A DNA stretch of 64,000 nt, taken from positions 1,984,001 to 2,048,000 of the forward strand of contig NC_063069.1 of the NCBI RefSeq assembly GCF_022605165.1, given 5' to 3'. A program made the translations under genes and the position numbers. The DNA comes from Purpureocillium takamizusanense. Taxonomy: Eukaryota; Ascomycota; Sordariomycetes; Hypocreales; Ophiocordycipitaceae. Shown here piece by piece: positions 10,316-23,645 of the stretch (positions are counted from its first letter, which is position 1; each line of letters begins with the position of its first letter). Below the pieces are notes generated by a model. The model saw only the letters and a list, made by a program, of their open reading frames with translations, had not been told where the DNA came from and did not search any database.

Positions 10316-13300
10316 CTACTCTCCGCCCCTGAAACGCCGGTTGAATTCTTCCACCGCAACTCCAATCATCTTGTACAAGAAACTCCTCTCGCTGCCGCCC
10401 CCTATCGGAATGAAGGGCCCATTGGCACCGCCCCTCAGTACTAGGCTCACGCCGGTGCGCTCCTTGGCAATAGTCTGCAAGTCTTTGAGCGGAATGTCCC
10501 ATTCGCTGGTGAGACGCCTCGACCTGATAAGTAGGATCCGAGCAAAGGTGATCATGACAACCATATCTTCCTTCGGGAGTTCGAGGTGGCCGATGTACTG
10601 CTCGTTGAAATACTTGCCGTTGTCGACTTGCTTGAGCCAATACTGCCCCAGCGCCTCGCGGGGGTTATACGGCCGGACGATGCCGTCGTTCGAAATGAAC
10701 CTCGGGTAACGGGTACGGTCGAGCTCGAAACCATCAAAGACCGTCGTGGTATTGCGAATGCCTTCGCTGACGTTACTTGCCATGTCCAACACGCCGACGG
10801 CCGGCTTCGTCGCAAGTCCTAGCACGCCTTTGCCGACGCCCTTGAAGAAGCCGAACGCACCCTCCTGTTCGGCACCCTCGAGCGGCTTTCGCGCCAGCCC
10901 ACCAACGCCGGAAGCCACGCTCGTGAAGAACGAATTTGCCCCGGCGGCAACACCGTACAAAGCGTGCTTCGGACGGTTTCGTGCCCTCGTAATGCGTCGC
11001 CTGTCTTGGAATTGCTTGTCGAGAGACGCGGCCGCCAGACCCTTGCTCAAGCTACCAGTAAACTTGGAGAAGCTATCGCTGAAGCCAAACACCGTCTTCT
11101 TCGCAAACGATGCCGCGCCTTTTGCGATGCCCAGACCGAACTCCTCCGGCTTGTCTGAGAGGATCAGTCCCTGGTACGGCTCGTAGAAGATGTCTGTCAC
11201 TCCGGAGGAGATATTGTTGAACAACCCCACCGGGTTGCCAAGGAAGTCGGCAGACCCCAAAATCTTGTGGATCTGGTACATGACCTCCTGGCTATAGTGG
11301 TTAGAAATGTTTTGTATGAGGACAGGCGTCGATACCCGCACGTTGTCCAGCAACAGGGCGTTGAAACGAATGGGAGCGTCGTTGACATTGCCGATGGCCA
11401 TGGTCATGACGTTCAGGAAAAACATGACGGGGTTTCTTGTCGTGGTCTTGTCTTCAGCGTTGACACGCTCAGTCCGCATAAAGCTCAGGTCGAGCTGCAT
11501 CGGCTGAATATTGAGCACCTCAAAATAGATGTCTTGACCAGACTGCTGTTGAGACGGCTCAGGAATGTCCAAGTCTGCGTCGCACAGCTTGCCCTCTTCG
11601 TCCACGGCAGTCCAACTGGCTCCGGGAACATTGGAAAAGTCCAAGAGGGCGAAAACGAAGTCCTCGTCCAGGTCAATGGTCATCTGCTGGAGCAGAATCG
11701 TGGCGTACTTGATGTATAGTACTCCATACGAGTCGTCCTTCACTCGGCTCACCATCGCGTGCAGCGAAGGATGGGCGTCGACCTCGTTGGCCTTCTTTGG
11801 GACGACGCTGGGGTACAGAATCATGGGGAAGATGCCACCGTAGAGCTGATTGTCGATCTGCATCCATTTGACGGCAAGCGACACCGTCTGTATCAGCGGC
11901 GAGTCGCTGTAGCGGAACTGCACGTCTCTAAAGGTGACGTACGCAAGCTCCTTCAGCTGTGCGTTGATCAGCGAGATGCCCACGCCAGACAGCTTAAGCT
12001 GGGCTCGGAACGTCGCGCCAGTATCCTGGTCCTTCACTTCGAATGCCTCCGGGCCCGTGTTAGTCCGGGACAGGGCCTTTGGCTTGTACATGCTGCGACT
12101 CGCGCGAAAGTTGCTGAGGATGAGGGTTTGTGTCGGCCCATCTGCGGCGACGTTGATATCAATGATCTTCTGATTCCCGTCCGGCGTCACGAACTTCATC
12201 GGTATTTGGTTGCCAATCTCTGCCAGCTTCACATGTCGTTCCTTATGGTTCGTCATGATGACAATCTCTCGGAATTTGGCCGCAGGGAAGTCCCAAGCGT
12301 AGGGCATGATGCTTCGCGGGGGCAGGCGATATCGGATAGGTTTCCAACCGCTTCGGTCCTCGACATCGTCGTCCTCCACGTTGGGATTGGCTTGGAAGAA
12401 GGTGAATTCGACGTCACTCTCATTGCGCATGGAGAACGGCCAATTCTTGGTCTCCATGCTGAGGTGGAGGAAAATGGTGGAATCTTCGAGGAGGATCTCA
12501 ACTCTGACTAGACGCTGTCGCTGACCCGCCTTTGCGATCTTCACATGTGTGGTTCCAATGTCGGCAATGTTGAAAGGCGAGGTCCAGTGGTTGTCCACGC
12601 CGGGATAGCAAAGGCAAAGCTGCTTGACCTGCGACTTTTGCATGAAGTGGAGGGGCTGCAGCGCGCCAGGCTTGAGAGTCATGTAGCCAGACGAACTAGA
12701 TTCTCGAACAAACACCTCCTCTCCCAACTTGTTCTCGAGGACGAATCGAGGAGCAAGCGTGACGACCTTTGTCATCTTATACTTGCCCTCTCCGGCATTG
12801 ACCGTGATCCCGAGGTGGATTTCCTTCTGCTTCGAGGACGAAGGGAGAATGACCTCAGCCGTGCTGCCAATAGCGTCGAAGCTCTGAGGCTTGCTCCACT
12901 CCGATTCGTCGACTTTGAGGAGTGCCCGGTTGCGATTGTCATCGTTTCCGTACGAGAACATGAACGGCAAAGCCTTGGGCCGATCCTGATCCGAGGTATC
13001 CACGAGTGGGAATTGTCCCGCTGCTGGTTTCGCCTGCTGCAGGAAGCTCTTCCCGCGGATGCGCAAGTCGAGCCCGGTCTTGTTGAGGATAACGTAGGGA
13101 CTATAGACGGTGACCTTGAAGGCACCTCCGCTGTTGGGAATCTTAAAGTAGTGGAGACCCAAGTTCAGTGGGAGTCCTTGGTCGTCCTTCACGATGATGC
13201 GACCTTCCTTTTTGAAGTCCTCGGCGCCACCAGAGTTGATAATGGAGAAATCGCTAGCCTTGAACACAGTATCTTGCATGTCGATGCTCAACAAGAGCAG

Positions 13301-16300
13301 GTGAGAGAGCTCAACCACGTGGACGGGACTGACCCCTCCCTTCCGCAGAAAGTTGGACCAGTCTTTCTTCGTGTTCTTGTCGTATATCCTGTATTTGAAG
13401 TCATAGGGCAATAGGTTCTCGAGTGTGATGGGTGCGGATAGCTTAACCTTCATGCAAGGATAGACCCTACCAGCTGTTAGACTGCATCAGGTAGTGGATC
13501 GTGGGGAACTTACTTGGACATGGGATTGGACTTGTCATACTCAGCGTGGACCTGGAAGTAGAATGGGTCGCCGTTCTCGCCTTGGCACACCAGTTGCTTC
13601 GTCGGGCGCTTGAGTAGGTCTCGCCACCAAAGCTGGTCTCTGCTCCACTGATATCCAAAGCCACTGTCGGGCCTCACGAGCGCACGCTTCTCGTACACAG
13701 CGCCGACGGGTGCGGGGCGGGCGTCGCCCGGCGCAATCTTCTCAATCTTGAGCAAGTGGCCTTCTTGAGCATCGTAGACGCCCAGCTCGACTGGAATCTG
13801 TGTGTCGTTCTCGACTACCAGAGGCGATCGCACGGTGACGTATTTGACATTATCGGTGCCCAGGCTTACTTCGACGCAGATTCGATGTGTGACGTTGTCT
13901 GTCTTTGGTCGAAGGTTGTACAGAAACTCGCCCTCGCGATTGATTCTCACATTCTTGATAGGGTCGAACCCGCTGCCCTCCAACCTGAGAGTCACATCAT
14001 TCTGGCTAGACTCGGTAAGGAGATTCTCTCGCATCTTCTCCCAATGCTCGAAGCTCCAAGGGGCATCTTGCCCGTCGTCGAGAGACAGACATAGTGGTTC
14101 TTCGCTTGTTGGGCTCTTAGAGTGAAGCATGACTCCGAAGCCTGTGTAATTTCTGATTCGGTATGGCGCCTCGACCCCACGTGGCTTGTCGAGCACATCC
14201 TGTTCTGTGGTCAGGAAGTCTAGCGACTTGGAGGCGAGCGCTATTGTCGCGGTCGTGACCGTGATATCGAAAGTCTTCTTCGATGCGACATCAACAGACA
14301 AGAGGCCCGACGTAGGCTCCTTGGCGACGCCAAGTCCAACTTGCCACGGTTCAACTAGCGGCTCCCAGCTCGACTTCGAAAAGTTGTACACGCTGGAGTA
14401 CAGTTCGATTGCAGCCTCAGCCTTAAGGTTGGACGACCAGTTTTCTGCGGTGGCAGTGAACTCCTTAACACCTATATCGAGGATGGGCAGCTCATGCACA
14501 TCACCAATCAGGACGACCCGCACACCTTCTATCGTGGCGGTCAGCTCTTCGTGTCTGGCAGGGGCCGGGGGCTGGCTCTGGACAGCAGTCTGGGGATTAT
14601 TGGTTGCGATGGTCCGTGTTCCCTTGGTTTTTGCGATGGTCGACTGGCCGCGGCCGCTGAGGGACTTATTCTTGATGCTTGCATTTCGAAGCTGCCGAGC
14701 TTTTTGTTCCGCGGGCGTCTCACCGGGCTCGTTGGAGTCTCTACCAGACAGCTCGCTAGCCCGACTGACGATCTGGAGAACGAGAAGAATATCTCTGAGG
14801 GACAACCGGAGAACAAGGGGCTCCACATCGATGTGAATGTTTGTCAGAGACGGCTGCGACGTGTCCATGTTCATTTGAATTGAAAAATTGTCGATAATCC
14901 TCAGCCGTGAGGTCTCTTGTTTGTCCATTCGGCACAAGAACATGCCAACTTCGGATATTTGGAACGTAAGGGCGTGTTGCTGCGAAAGGAGAATCTGGCG
15001 AATGTTCAACACAATCGCTTCGGAGCTCGCGCTCAATGGATTGGCAATCAGGATGACCTGAGCGTCCACAAGGTTGATACGGAATGCGATGCTCAAGGCT
15101 GTACCGCGCTGCTTCTCTACTTCGTTATCCTCCTGCGCATTACTTCGCTGCCGAGAAGTTTGTGACTTTGTTGGTCCTGATCTTGCGCCGGTATACGTCA
15201 CTTGCATCGAGTCGGCATCTGACTCGTCCGGAGACTCGAGCAGACTCTCGTCATCCATCGGACTCGATCCCTCGACGGCCAATCCTTCAGTCGCATACTT
15301 TTGCAACGCAAAAAGATAGTCCAGTGCGAATATTACCCGAGGACTGTCGATGGTGGCCATTGCAATGATGCTACGCTCCGCTCCGCCGGACATGGTGAAG
15401 CTCGCCATGAGCTGCTGTGCTTCCTTGTTGGAGGAAGTCATGATACGGCGGAACTTGTTGGACTCTCGTGGGCGGCTGTCTTGGATCGTAAACGAGTGGA
15501 TGAGGAGCTCAGCCTCGAGCGACCCATCAGAGAGCATCCGTGTCTTCACTTTGGTCCCGTCGAGCGAGAAGCGTGAGAGGCTCGACGCGGCCAAGTCGCC
15601 GACTGGCTCGTCTTCGTTGGCCATGATGAGTTCCAATCCCACAGACCCTGCGGAAAACACGAGATCAAGTTTGGTCCACGTGTTTTCAACTGTGCCAAGT
15701 TCTGGTGACAGGTCTACAAGATGCTGGTCCCCAGATCCGTCATTCGGCGGCAAGGTCCTCGCTCGCTGCAGGGTGTCTTCGTCGACGAGTCGGGCGGCCT
15801 CCTCGTCCGTATTGCCGCCTTCTCCCGCAAAAGCGGCTGGTACAGACTTGGAGATTTCCATCAAGAACTTGAGCTGATGCTGCGTCAGCCGGAGCTTGAT
15901 ATCGGAGAGAGACCCCTCGATCTCAGTGTCCGGACGTTTAACCCCAGGTTTGTGCTCCGCATAGGTGATATTAAACCCGAGATCGACGTGATCAATCATT
16001 TCCAGCTCCTCTGATCTGTCCTCTTCGTAGTGAAGATCCGATGTCAGTCGGATGTTCCTGATTCCAGCCGAAATCTTCATCGCAACCTCGGCATCCTTGC
16101 TGTCGTCTAGCGGGGCAAATTTGTTTTGAGCGTAAATTTCACCCAGGTATGCCGTGACTAGGTCACGTTTGGGGCGGCCGGGAATCATCAGTCGAGGGAA
16201 GACGACAATAGGAGTCTTGACGATGACGTCAAACTTGAACCGGCTTGGGCTCTGCTGTATCTGGTTGGCTCGACTAACGGCGGCTTGTCGCGCGGCGTTG

Positions 16301-19300
16301 TACAGCGCTTGCATCTTGCCAAATTTGACCAAGAAGTCAATAATCTTGCGAAAGGGCTCTTCGACAAAGTTGATCTTGACCGAGCCGGCACGAAGAAATA
16401 TTGAGCTGTCGTAGCCTGGGTAGGCTTTCTGGTTCAATGAATCGAACGTCTCATATCGAAAATCGGCCAAGTCGTCGCCCTGAATCGTAACCAGCTTCCG
16501 AAGGTTCGACTCCTCGGACACGCCCAGGTTCACGTCATCGACGAGCGAAAGGTCTCCAAGCTTGGCGGAGATGCGCATGGTCTTTCCGCGCAGAAAAATT
16601 CCAGCATCAGCCTGATTGAATGAAAGTGTCGCGAGCCTGATGCCGTCATTGTTGAGGATAAGTCGAATACTCTTAAGGTCAACCTTGACTCGGATGGACC
16701 CCGCGTTGGCATTTTGTCTCGCGACGTCCAGGGCATCGCCCTCGCCCTGGGTTTCCTCCACGACCTCTATCTCGGGGACAGCTTCTTGAGTCTGCTCCTG
16801 GCCACCATTGCCACCCGTAAACGTGATGAGTATGAAGTCTAGCAGAGTTAGAAGCGTTTTCCTCGTCACAATGAGGTTGATAGTCGAGACTGCCGCTGTT
16901 ATGTTTGTCTCCACGCCTTCGTATACAGGCATGAACTCGGGCGATTGTCGATTGACCTTCATGAACTTGACATGAACCAGGCTGCGGCCGGCCTGCCGGT
17001 CGTCCCTGTCTCCAGATGAGACGATAGACTTGAACTCGTCCGGGGGATTGTCGACAAAGTCTTCTACCGTCACAGAGCCGAGAGATACCTCAGCAGCTAT
17101 ATCAAACGGCCGCGTGTAGAAGGCCAAGTCAAAACGCTCGGCGATCAACTCTACCAATAGCGTGTCTGGCTTCTTCCTGTCTGGGTCACTCCGATAGAGC
17201 GAGCCTTTCAGCGTATCGACCTTGAAGTTGAATTCAAAACTGCGCTGGTGAATCTTGAGATTCTGACCATCCACGCCGTCTGTGGCGTCCTCGAAGTCGT
17301 CCTCATCCTCGTCCATATCATCGAGGATGACAGCAGTTTGCGGCTGCATAAATGGAAAGGCGGTTGACTGCCTGCGATCGCGCTGAGACTTTCTGCGGGA
17401 CCTGTTCGATGCGCTGCTCACGGGCCGAGGGCGTTGCGGCTGCTTCGGCTGCTCTTGTACTGCGAGTTCCAACTGATCTTGCTTTGAGAGCTTCGGTATG
17501 GCCACGTCAATGATTCTCATCAAATTCTTGTACTTGGAGTCTGAAACACTTGCGTGAAGCATTGGAAGATGCCCTGAGACTTTGAACTTGGTCAGATTTG
17601 GTGCCTTTGGCAGGATTGACGTCTCTACCACAAAGTCAACGTTGATTTGCTCAACCACGTGAAATTGCGAGCCCGTTGTAGTTCGGTCGAGCTGCCGCTT
17701 GGTCTCCTGAATGGACGGGCCAATAAGGACCTGAGTCGACGTGAGTTTGACGATGAATTTGTCGTACATTACAGACTCGAGCCGTTTGAAGTCTTCTTCG
17801 CTGTAAGACTGACGTTGCTTGGACTGAATTTCCTTCATCGTGTCGTGATCGACCAATTGGCTGTTGAGGTGGATGTGACCAGCGTCTACAATCAGGCAGG
17901 TAGATTCCTGAGTTGTTATGCTGACGGGCACGATAATCAGAGGAGCTTGTAGATCAAGTTCAGCATTGATCGTCTTGTGCTCCTCCAATGCAAACTCCAG
18001 ACCAGCCCGCGTCTGTTCACGAATGCCCTCGACAGTGGCGCCGGCCGTTTCCATCAGGGCCGTGATCGATTCCATGTGCCGCTCGGGCGGTCTGAAGAAA
18101 TCAACAATGCCGACCACGAAGTTTGGATTCCACACCACTTCGAGGGGCTTGAGCTTGCCAACGACGGCGATGTCTCCCTCACGCTCAATCGGATTCTTCT
18201 CGACCTCGAACTGGAAGAAGGGCTCTTCATCGTCCTTCTCCAGCTCCACTAGAGACAGGCGCTTGCGTTGCTTTGTCGATGGGGCGTCTTTGACACGGAC
18301 AATCTCGGGATATAGGCTATCGGCAGTCGTGCCGTCGTTGACTCGAAGCCCTCCGAGACTGACATTGGCGAGCAGTGAGTCCTTTCTTTGAAGCGCCTTG
18401 GCTTTGAAAACGTCGAAATGCAGGCTCAAGAGATCGCGGGCATCTCCGTGTGGGCTTTGCCTGAGCGTGAAGCTTCCGGTACTAAGCGACGTTTCGATGC
18501 ACAACTTGACCGCCTCACGAGGGACGTCGACAGCCTCGGCCAGCGCCGTCTTTTCGTCCCAGTCAATCATATCATATAGCTCCTTTCGCTGTTCTTCAGT
18601 CATCTGCGTGTTTTCCTCGTTTTCCTCGATTTTGCCTTGCGGTTTGGAACCCCACATCCAGGAAAGCCATCCTTGTTGCTCTGGTTGCGCGGACTGCTTC
18701 TTCAACGCCGCTGCGTTCTCCTTCTTCAGCTGATTACGGGCGAGGGAGCGCCAGAAACGCAAATCCTCGTAGTCAAGCTTCCACTCCAGGTTGCCAAGAT
18801 CTTCGTTCTCCTGTGTCGAAAGGCTTTGCTGTTGCTTCTTCTTCTTGAACAGCTCGATATACCGGTTTCGGTCGTCTCGTCGTTCGCGGAAGAATTCCCA
18901 GGACCACTTGCGGTTCCGCTCGTGTATCTTTCCCAGTACTGCATTTCCGGCGAACTGAAACCAGGCCCTCGGGTCTTCCTTGGGTCGCACCCCCTTTGGC
19001 TGGAGGCCTTTGTATTCTTGGTGTCGGATAAAATAGTGAAACAGGTCCACCATCATGAGCGCATCGCGATACTGGTCGTCATCGAGCACGAGACCAATCT
19101 CCTCGAACAACAAGTTGGCTTTAAACTTGGGTGCGTGGATATCGCCCGATTTGTCGAGCTCAATCTTGGCTTGACCGCTGACGGGCTTGAGGATGAATTG
19201 GTGGTGCGAGGTGGCGGCGTTGGCCTTACCCACCATGCTGCGGAACCTTTCCACCATCTCGTGGTGCTCCATGGGCTCCGTCGCCGAGGATTCTGCCTCG

Positions 19301-19980
19301 CGTCCAGTGCCGAACAGTTCCGAGTCGGTGTTCCAATATACGGCGAGCGCACCCAAGGTTGCGAGCTTGTGCGTAACATTGCTGCTATCCTGGATGAAGG
19401 TTGGCTTCCACTGGCCGTCGGTGCTGACCGCGCTAAACTCCTCAAGCGTGAAGCCAAGGGCGAACGGATGCCCAGGGGCAGATATGGAATCCTCGTAGCG
19501 GATGTGAATGTTCTTGACCGTAACTTGAAGATTGTCGACGACCTTGGTGACTAGGCTTTGGGTGAAACTCTGGTTCTTCTGCTGCTCTTCTTGGCTCATG
19601 CCTTCGCGGTTGCGTTCCTTAAGCAGCTCGGCGCTGTCAAGCTTCTCCATCTTGAGACGCTGTCTCCGCCGCTCCTCTTCGTCCTGGTCGTACTCGGCTT
19701 CTTCTTTGGGGCTCGCGAGCAGAAAGACGTCCTCAATGAAGACCTTGACCGGGGCGCCGCGCAGGTTGGACCAAGGAATGACGAGGGTCAGCTCGCCGAG
19801 GTGGCCCTCCATGACATTGATAGGCAGCTTGAGCTGATCGAGGGCCTCTCGACGCAGCTCCAGGTTGCGGAGCTTGACATCGCCAGACCAGATGCCGACC
19901 TTGAGCTGCGTCGGGTCGAAGTTCTTGACGTACATGCCAAGGAAGCGGTTAAGCAACCCGGCGACAAGACCCTCCAACAT
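10316..19980 (-). CDS. VPS13: VPS13 lipid-transfer protein, 2 exons
   Basis: Exons complement(13514-19980) and complement(10316-13466) encode 3205 aa, close to yeast Vps13 (3144). VPS13 is a rod-shaped protein that moves phospholipids in bulk at contact sites between ER, mitochondria, vacuole/endosome and prospore membranes. The N-terminus is a clear chorein domain (LLNRFLGMYVKNFDP, GIWSGDVKLRNLEL, IPWSNLRGAPVKVFIED). The middle is a long beta-rich groove region. The adaptor-binding/SHR-BD region lies around the exon junction (YRIRNYTGFGVML, LPYDFKYRIYDK). The C-terminus has the amphipathic family block (GNPVGLFNNISSGVTDIFYEP, LSKGLAAASLD) and a PH-like end. The 47-nt intron (13467-13513) has GTAAGT, a CTAAC branch point and GTAG, and joins NPMSK to VYPCMK. 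The ATG at 19980 is set by the conserved start MLEGLV. Confidence 0.97.
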
Positions 19981-20250
19981 GACGGCGGCGGGCAGGCCGT
20001 ATCCCGGGCCGGGGAATCGTTGGGTAGGGAGAGTGTTCGAGGTCGAATGATTAGATAGACAACATCGGTGGGAGAGGTTGCGTGTCGCGCGCCGCGACGA
20101 TACCAGCAAGGCCCAGCAGAGTCAATGTATGCGTCGTTGTCGTGCCGTGTCGGTGCTCTTGCTGTCGTCGTGGAAGCAGTCGTTCGCCGACGTCTTCGGA
20201 ACGGGGTTGGCTAGGTAGGGAGGGGCTCTCGAGGCCTTCGGCGGGAAGAT

Positions 20251-20273
20251 CGGGCTCGGGCTCGGGCTCGGGT
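20251..20273. repeat. Short GGGCTC tandem repeat
   Basis: Three GGGCTC units are followed by one GGGTTC variant, about 270 bp upstream of the VPS13 start. It may be a chance simple repeat or a cluster of regulatory sites. Confidence 0.6.
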
Positions 20274-21416
20274 TCGTAGGGTGAGGTTGCAGAGAGAAAG
20301 GAGAGTGAGTCCGCTCAGCAGCAAAGCAGCGACCCGACGTGTCAAGCGACGGTTGGGGAGATGTCGCGTGGTCGAATCAGGAAAGTGGCCGTGACGTGGG
20401 TGCGCTGCTGCCCCTCGTGGCTGATGGTGGACAGATGAGCGGAGCAGGACGACGACGACATGAACGACGGCAGGCAGGCTCACCTTGCCTCTGGTCCAAC
20501 GCCGCGCGGAACGGAACCTGAAAGCAGGTGTGGAGGGAGCTAGCGGTTACGCAGCGGGCAGGCGTTGTGACGTAGCGGCTCCGCTAGAACAATCGGTACC
20601 TTGAAAGGGGCAGTTGACGCGAGCGCTGCAACCTGCCCATAAGCACACGCTCTAAGCCACTGGGCTGGTCTCGACGACAGGGCAAGGATGTATTTGAGAT
20701 ATTGAAGCTGCAATCGCACACATGCCAATCAATCAAGGCCTGACCTCAAGGATCACTTTATGAAAGTTATGATTTTTATCGGTTAAGGTTATGTGCATGA
20801 AATCGTCGGCGGCAGTTCGTCAGTGGCAGCCTGTGCACCTCCGCCAGCACCGCACTTACCGTCACCTACCATCAATGTACAAGCGAACCACAATCCGAAG
20901 CCATCCTCATCAGAAGATAAAAAGAACAGCACAAGCCGCTGATCCTCAATGCCTGCCGTCAAGAAGCACAAAGGGACGATGCATTTCTCCAACCTCGCAT
21001 CTATTCCTGCATGTCCTTTCTCTCCCATTGAGCCCTGGTATCGCCCCCATATTCTACCTAAACTACCTACCTCTACGGCGCCGAAGCCACTGCCGGACCA
21101 AACTGTCCAGAGCGCACGTCCCCAATCTGTCGCCAAAATTACGTCATGACTAGGCCACCTGGGCAACCTCCATCCCCGATCTTTTCGATCCAGAATGTGG
21201 CGCGGAAACCTGCAGGACCTCTGGCTACTCAGGTAGGTTTCATGCTTTCCTCCAACCTGATTAGAAGACAGCCACAAGTACGAAAGGCAGCTGCCCTCAC
21301 GTACATGTGAGGGAATGGAGCTATTTAGGTACCTCGTTCTTCGTACCTCCTGCTGTAGCTCCATAGAGGTGTTGCAGCTGCCACGACGACGTGCGTCATG
21401 ATGCCATAGCCATTGC

Positions 21417-21422
21417 TATAAA
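21417..21422 (+). promoter_or_regulatory. Candidate TATA box of the TMEM69-like gene
   Basis: TATAAA lies about 217 nt upstream of the ATG at 21639. Supported by sequence and position only. Confidence 0.3.
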
Positions 21423-21638
21423 CGTGTTTGTCCGCCTTTCCCCGTGCCTGAGGCTTGTCGTCATTATTGACTACCTGCCGTCTCTTCCCCCACCCCTAGG
21501 CCATACCGGCGCTGTTACAGCCGTTGGCCTAATTGACATCCCATCGTGCGTGTCTATTAGCAATTGCACATCATCTTTGACGTCTCAAGAGCCCCAACGC
21601 AGTGGTCCAACCTGGGCTGGGCCTCTCTCCAGCTCACC

Positions 21639-23153
21639 ATGTTTCGAGCCGCGCGCCCCGTCCTCCGCCTCTCCCCGGGTGCTTCCCTGGCGAGCTCCCT
21701 CTCCCGCCGCCATGCTCCCACGGCAGCTCCCAGGGTCAGCGCGCGCGTAGAGCTGCCGACCTGGTCCTCCCTGTCACGCTTCGCTAGCAGCAACGCCAAC
21801 AACAGCAACAGAGGCAAGTCCAATCCCAAGTCGGAGAACCCTCCACCGCCCAAGCAGCCCATCGACCGGGAGCACGAGATGGAGGTCGCCCAGAAGAAGC
21901 TCGAGCCTCGGCCCGAAGAGGTCTCCAGCCAGAGCTCCGTCCGCCACGTCATGGAGGGATCGGGCCAGTCCGACACCCCAGAGCCGGCCTCATTGACAAC
22001 CGGCTTGAAGCACGATATCGTACGTGACCATAGGATACCAGTTGTTGTGACCTTTTGGTCATGTGTGCCAGGTAGAGTCACTCACGCACGCGCAGGGCAT
22101 TGTGCGAGATACCTTTCGCCTCACGCGGGTGCCCAAGGAATCTCACATCCTTGGCCTCGCCGGCACGGTCCCCTACCTCGCGACGTCCCTCTCGACCGTC
22201 TTTCTCGCCTGGGATGTCACCAAGCAAGTTCCCACGGGAAACCGGCTCTACGATGCCCTCTTCATCCCCCACGACACAGCACACTACCTTCTCAGCGCCA
22301 TTGAGCCCCTGCAGCTTGGCTACGGCGCCGTCATCATATCCTTCCTCGGCGCAATCCACTGGGTATTTTGATCTCGTACCGATAAATTGTGAGGGAAGCT
22401 GCTTGCTGATCATTGGCACAGGGTCTCGAGTATGCTGAAAAGGAGCCTCTTCGGGAGCGCACCCGCTTCCGCTACGGCATGGGCGTCGTTGCCTCCGTGG
22501 TCGCATGGCCCACCCTCTTTCTCCCATTCGAGGCGGCCCTTACCACGCAGTTCATGGCCTTTGTTGCCCTGTACTTCGCCGACTCGCGTGCTTCCTCCCG
22601 CGGCTGGGCGCCACCGTGGTACGGCATGTATCGCTTTTTGCTGACCGTCATGGTCGGCCTCGCCATCCTCGTGTCCCTCGTGGGCCGTGCCTCAATCAGC
22701 CAGCACGGCCGCCTGAGTAGCCAAGGCCTCAGCTCCACCATGGAGAGCCCCGGTATCGCGGACAGAAGCACGAATTGGGCCAAGCTTGAAGCCGAGGAGA
22801 AGGAGAAGCTGCGCAAGGAAAAGAAGGAGGCCGAACAGAAGGCCAAGAAGGAGGCCGCAAAGAACGAGGGCAACAAGGGTGCGGAGAAGGACGCAAACGC
22901 TCAACAATTCAGCAAAACAAAGGATGAGGGAGACAAGGCCAATGATCAGTCAAGCAGTGCCAAGGACGGTGGGGAGTCCGCCGAGGGCAAGGACGAGAAA
23001 AACGACAAAGCACAGAAGGGCGGCAAGCAGGGCAAGGATGAGAAGGGCTCAGAGGACGACAGTGACCCCGCGGATAGCGGGAGAAAGGGAGATAAAAAGG
23101 AAGATCGTGACGACAGGAAAAAAGATGAGCCCCGCAAGAGCCAGAACGAATAA
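21639..23153 (+). CDS. Mitochondrial multi-spanning protein, TMEM69/DUF3429 type, 3 exons
   Basis: Exons 21639-22019, 22096-22362 and 22422-23153 encode 459 aa. The first ~50 residues are rich in Arg, Ala and Ser without acidic residues (MFRAARPVLRLS), a typical mitochondrial presequence. A block of about five hydrophobic segments follows (ILGLAGTVPYLATSLS, LGYGAVIISFLGAIHWGLEY, the segments around PTLFLPFEAALTTQ, and FLLTVMVGLAILVSLVG); GAIHWGLE and WPTLFLP match the DUF3429/TMEM69 family as I know it. Function is not established; an inner-membrane location is inferred. The last ~150 residues are a highly charged Lys/Glu/Asp/Gly tail. The introns are 76 and 59 nt, both phase 0. The TAA at 23151 may be a recent truncation: the same low-complexity coding composition continues beyond it. 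Confidence 0.82.
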
Positions 23154-23645
23154 GACTCAAAGGCCGGGAACAACGGAGCTGAAGCTGGAGACAAGGAGAG
23201 CACAGACGGAGAGAAAGACAAGAAGGGTGGAAGTGACAGCTCAGGCGGGTGACAGCTCGAAAGACGGCGGTAAGGGGGGCAAGAGTGGCAAGATGTGAGC
23301 AAAGACTTGTTTTATGGATTCTAAAGGTCGGGCAGGGCGTCCCTGTAGCAGTATTCACCCTGTTCCAATGTGACAGACCCCTGGAGATACCTTTAGCGTC
23401 CAGCTACAAAATCTCGTGGGCAACCATACACGCAACGTCGAACCTCGCGGGGCGAATTGGTGCTTTCGCCACTGATGTTCATACTCTAACAATCACCTGG
23501 AGGAAAGGGGTATGTATTCCAACGCCATGAAAATGCACAACCCTCCAGCGTGACTTAGACCCTCATCGGCATGACTCCCACATCGTAGCATCATAGCGAC
23601 CATTAGGACGTAACAGTAAATCATTTCCTTGACCACGCTCTTGAC
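23154..23645. other. Convergent 3' spacer with coding-like remnant
   Basis: This lies between the TMEM69-like stop and the STU2 stop. Its first 145 nt (23154-23298) continue the charged tail of the upstream protein, first in the same frame to a TGA at 23250 and then in the +1 frame to a TGA at 23296. The rest shows no feature. Confidence 0.55.

Larger units (their letters stand above)
19981..21638. other. Divergent promoter region between VPS13 and the TMEM69-like gene
   Basis: This 1.66-kb divergent spacer holds a GGGCTC tandem repeat at 20251-20273 and a TATAAA at 21417-21422. A 191-codon minus-strand frame at 20789-21364 begins with ATG but has no recognisable domain and lies where regulatory DNA is expected, so I do not call it a gene. 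Confidence 0.5.

Noticed and set aside
20789..21364. 191-codon minus-strand ATG frame in the VPS13 divergent spacer
   Set aside because: Has an ATG but no domain, unusual composition (many Trp and Gly) and a position in a promoter region.
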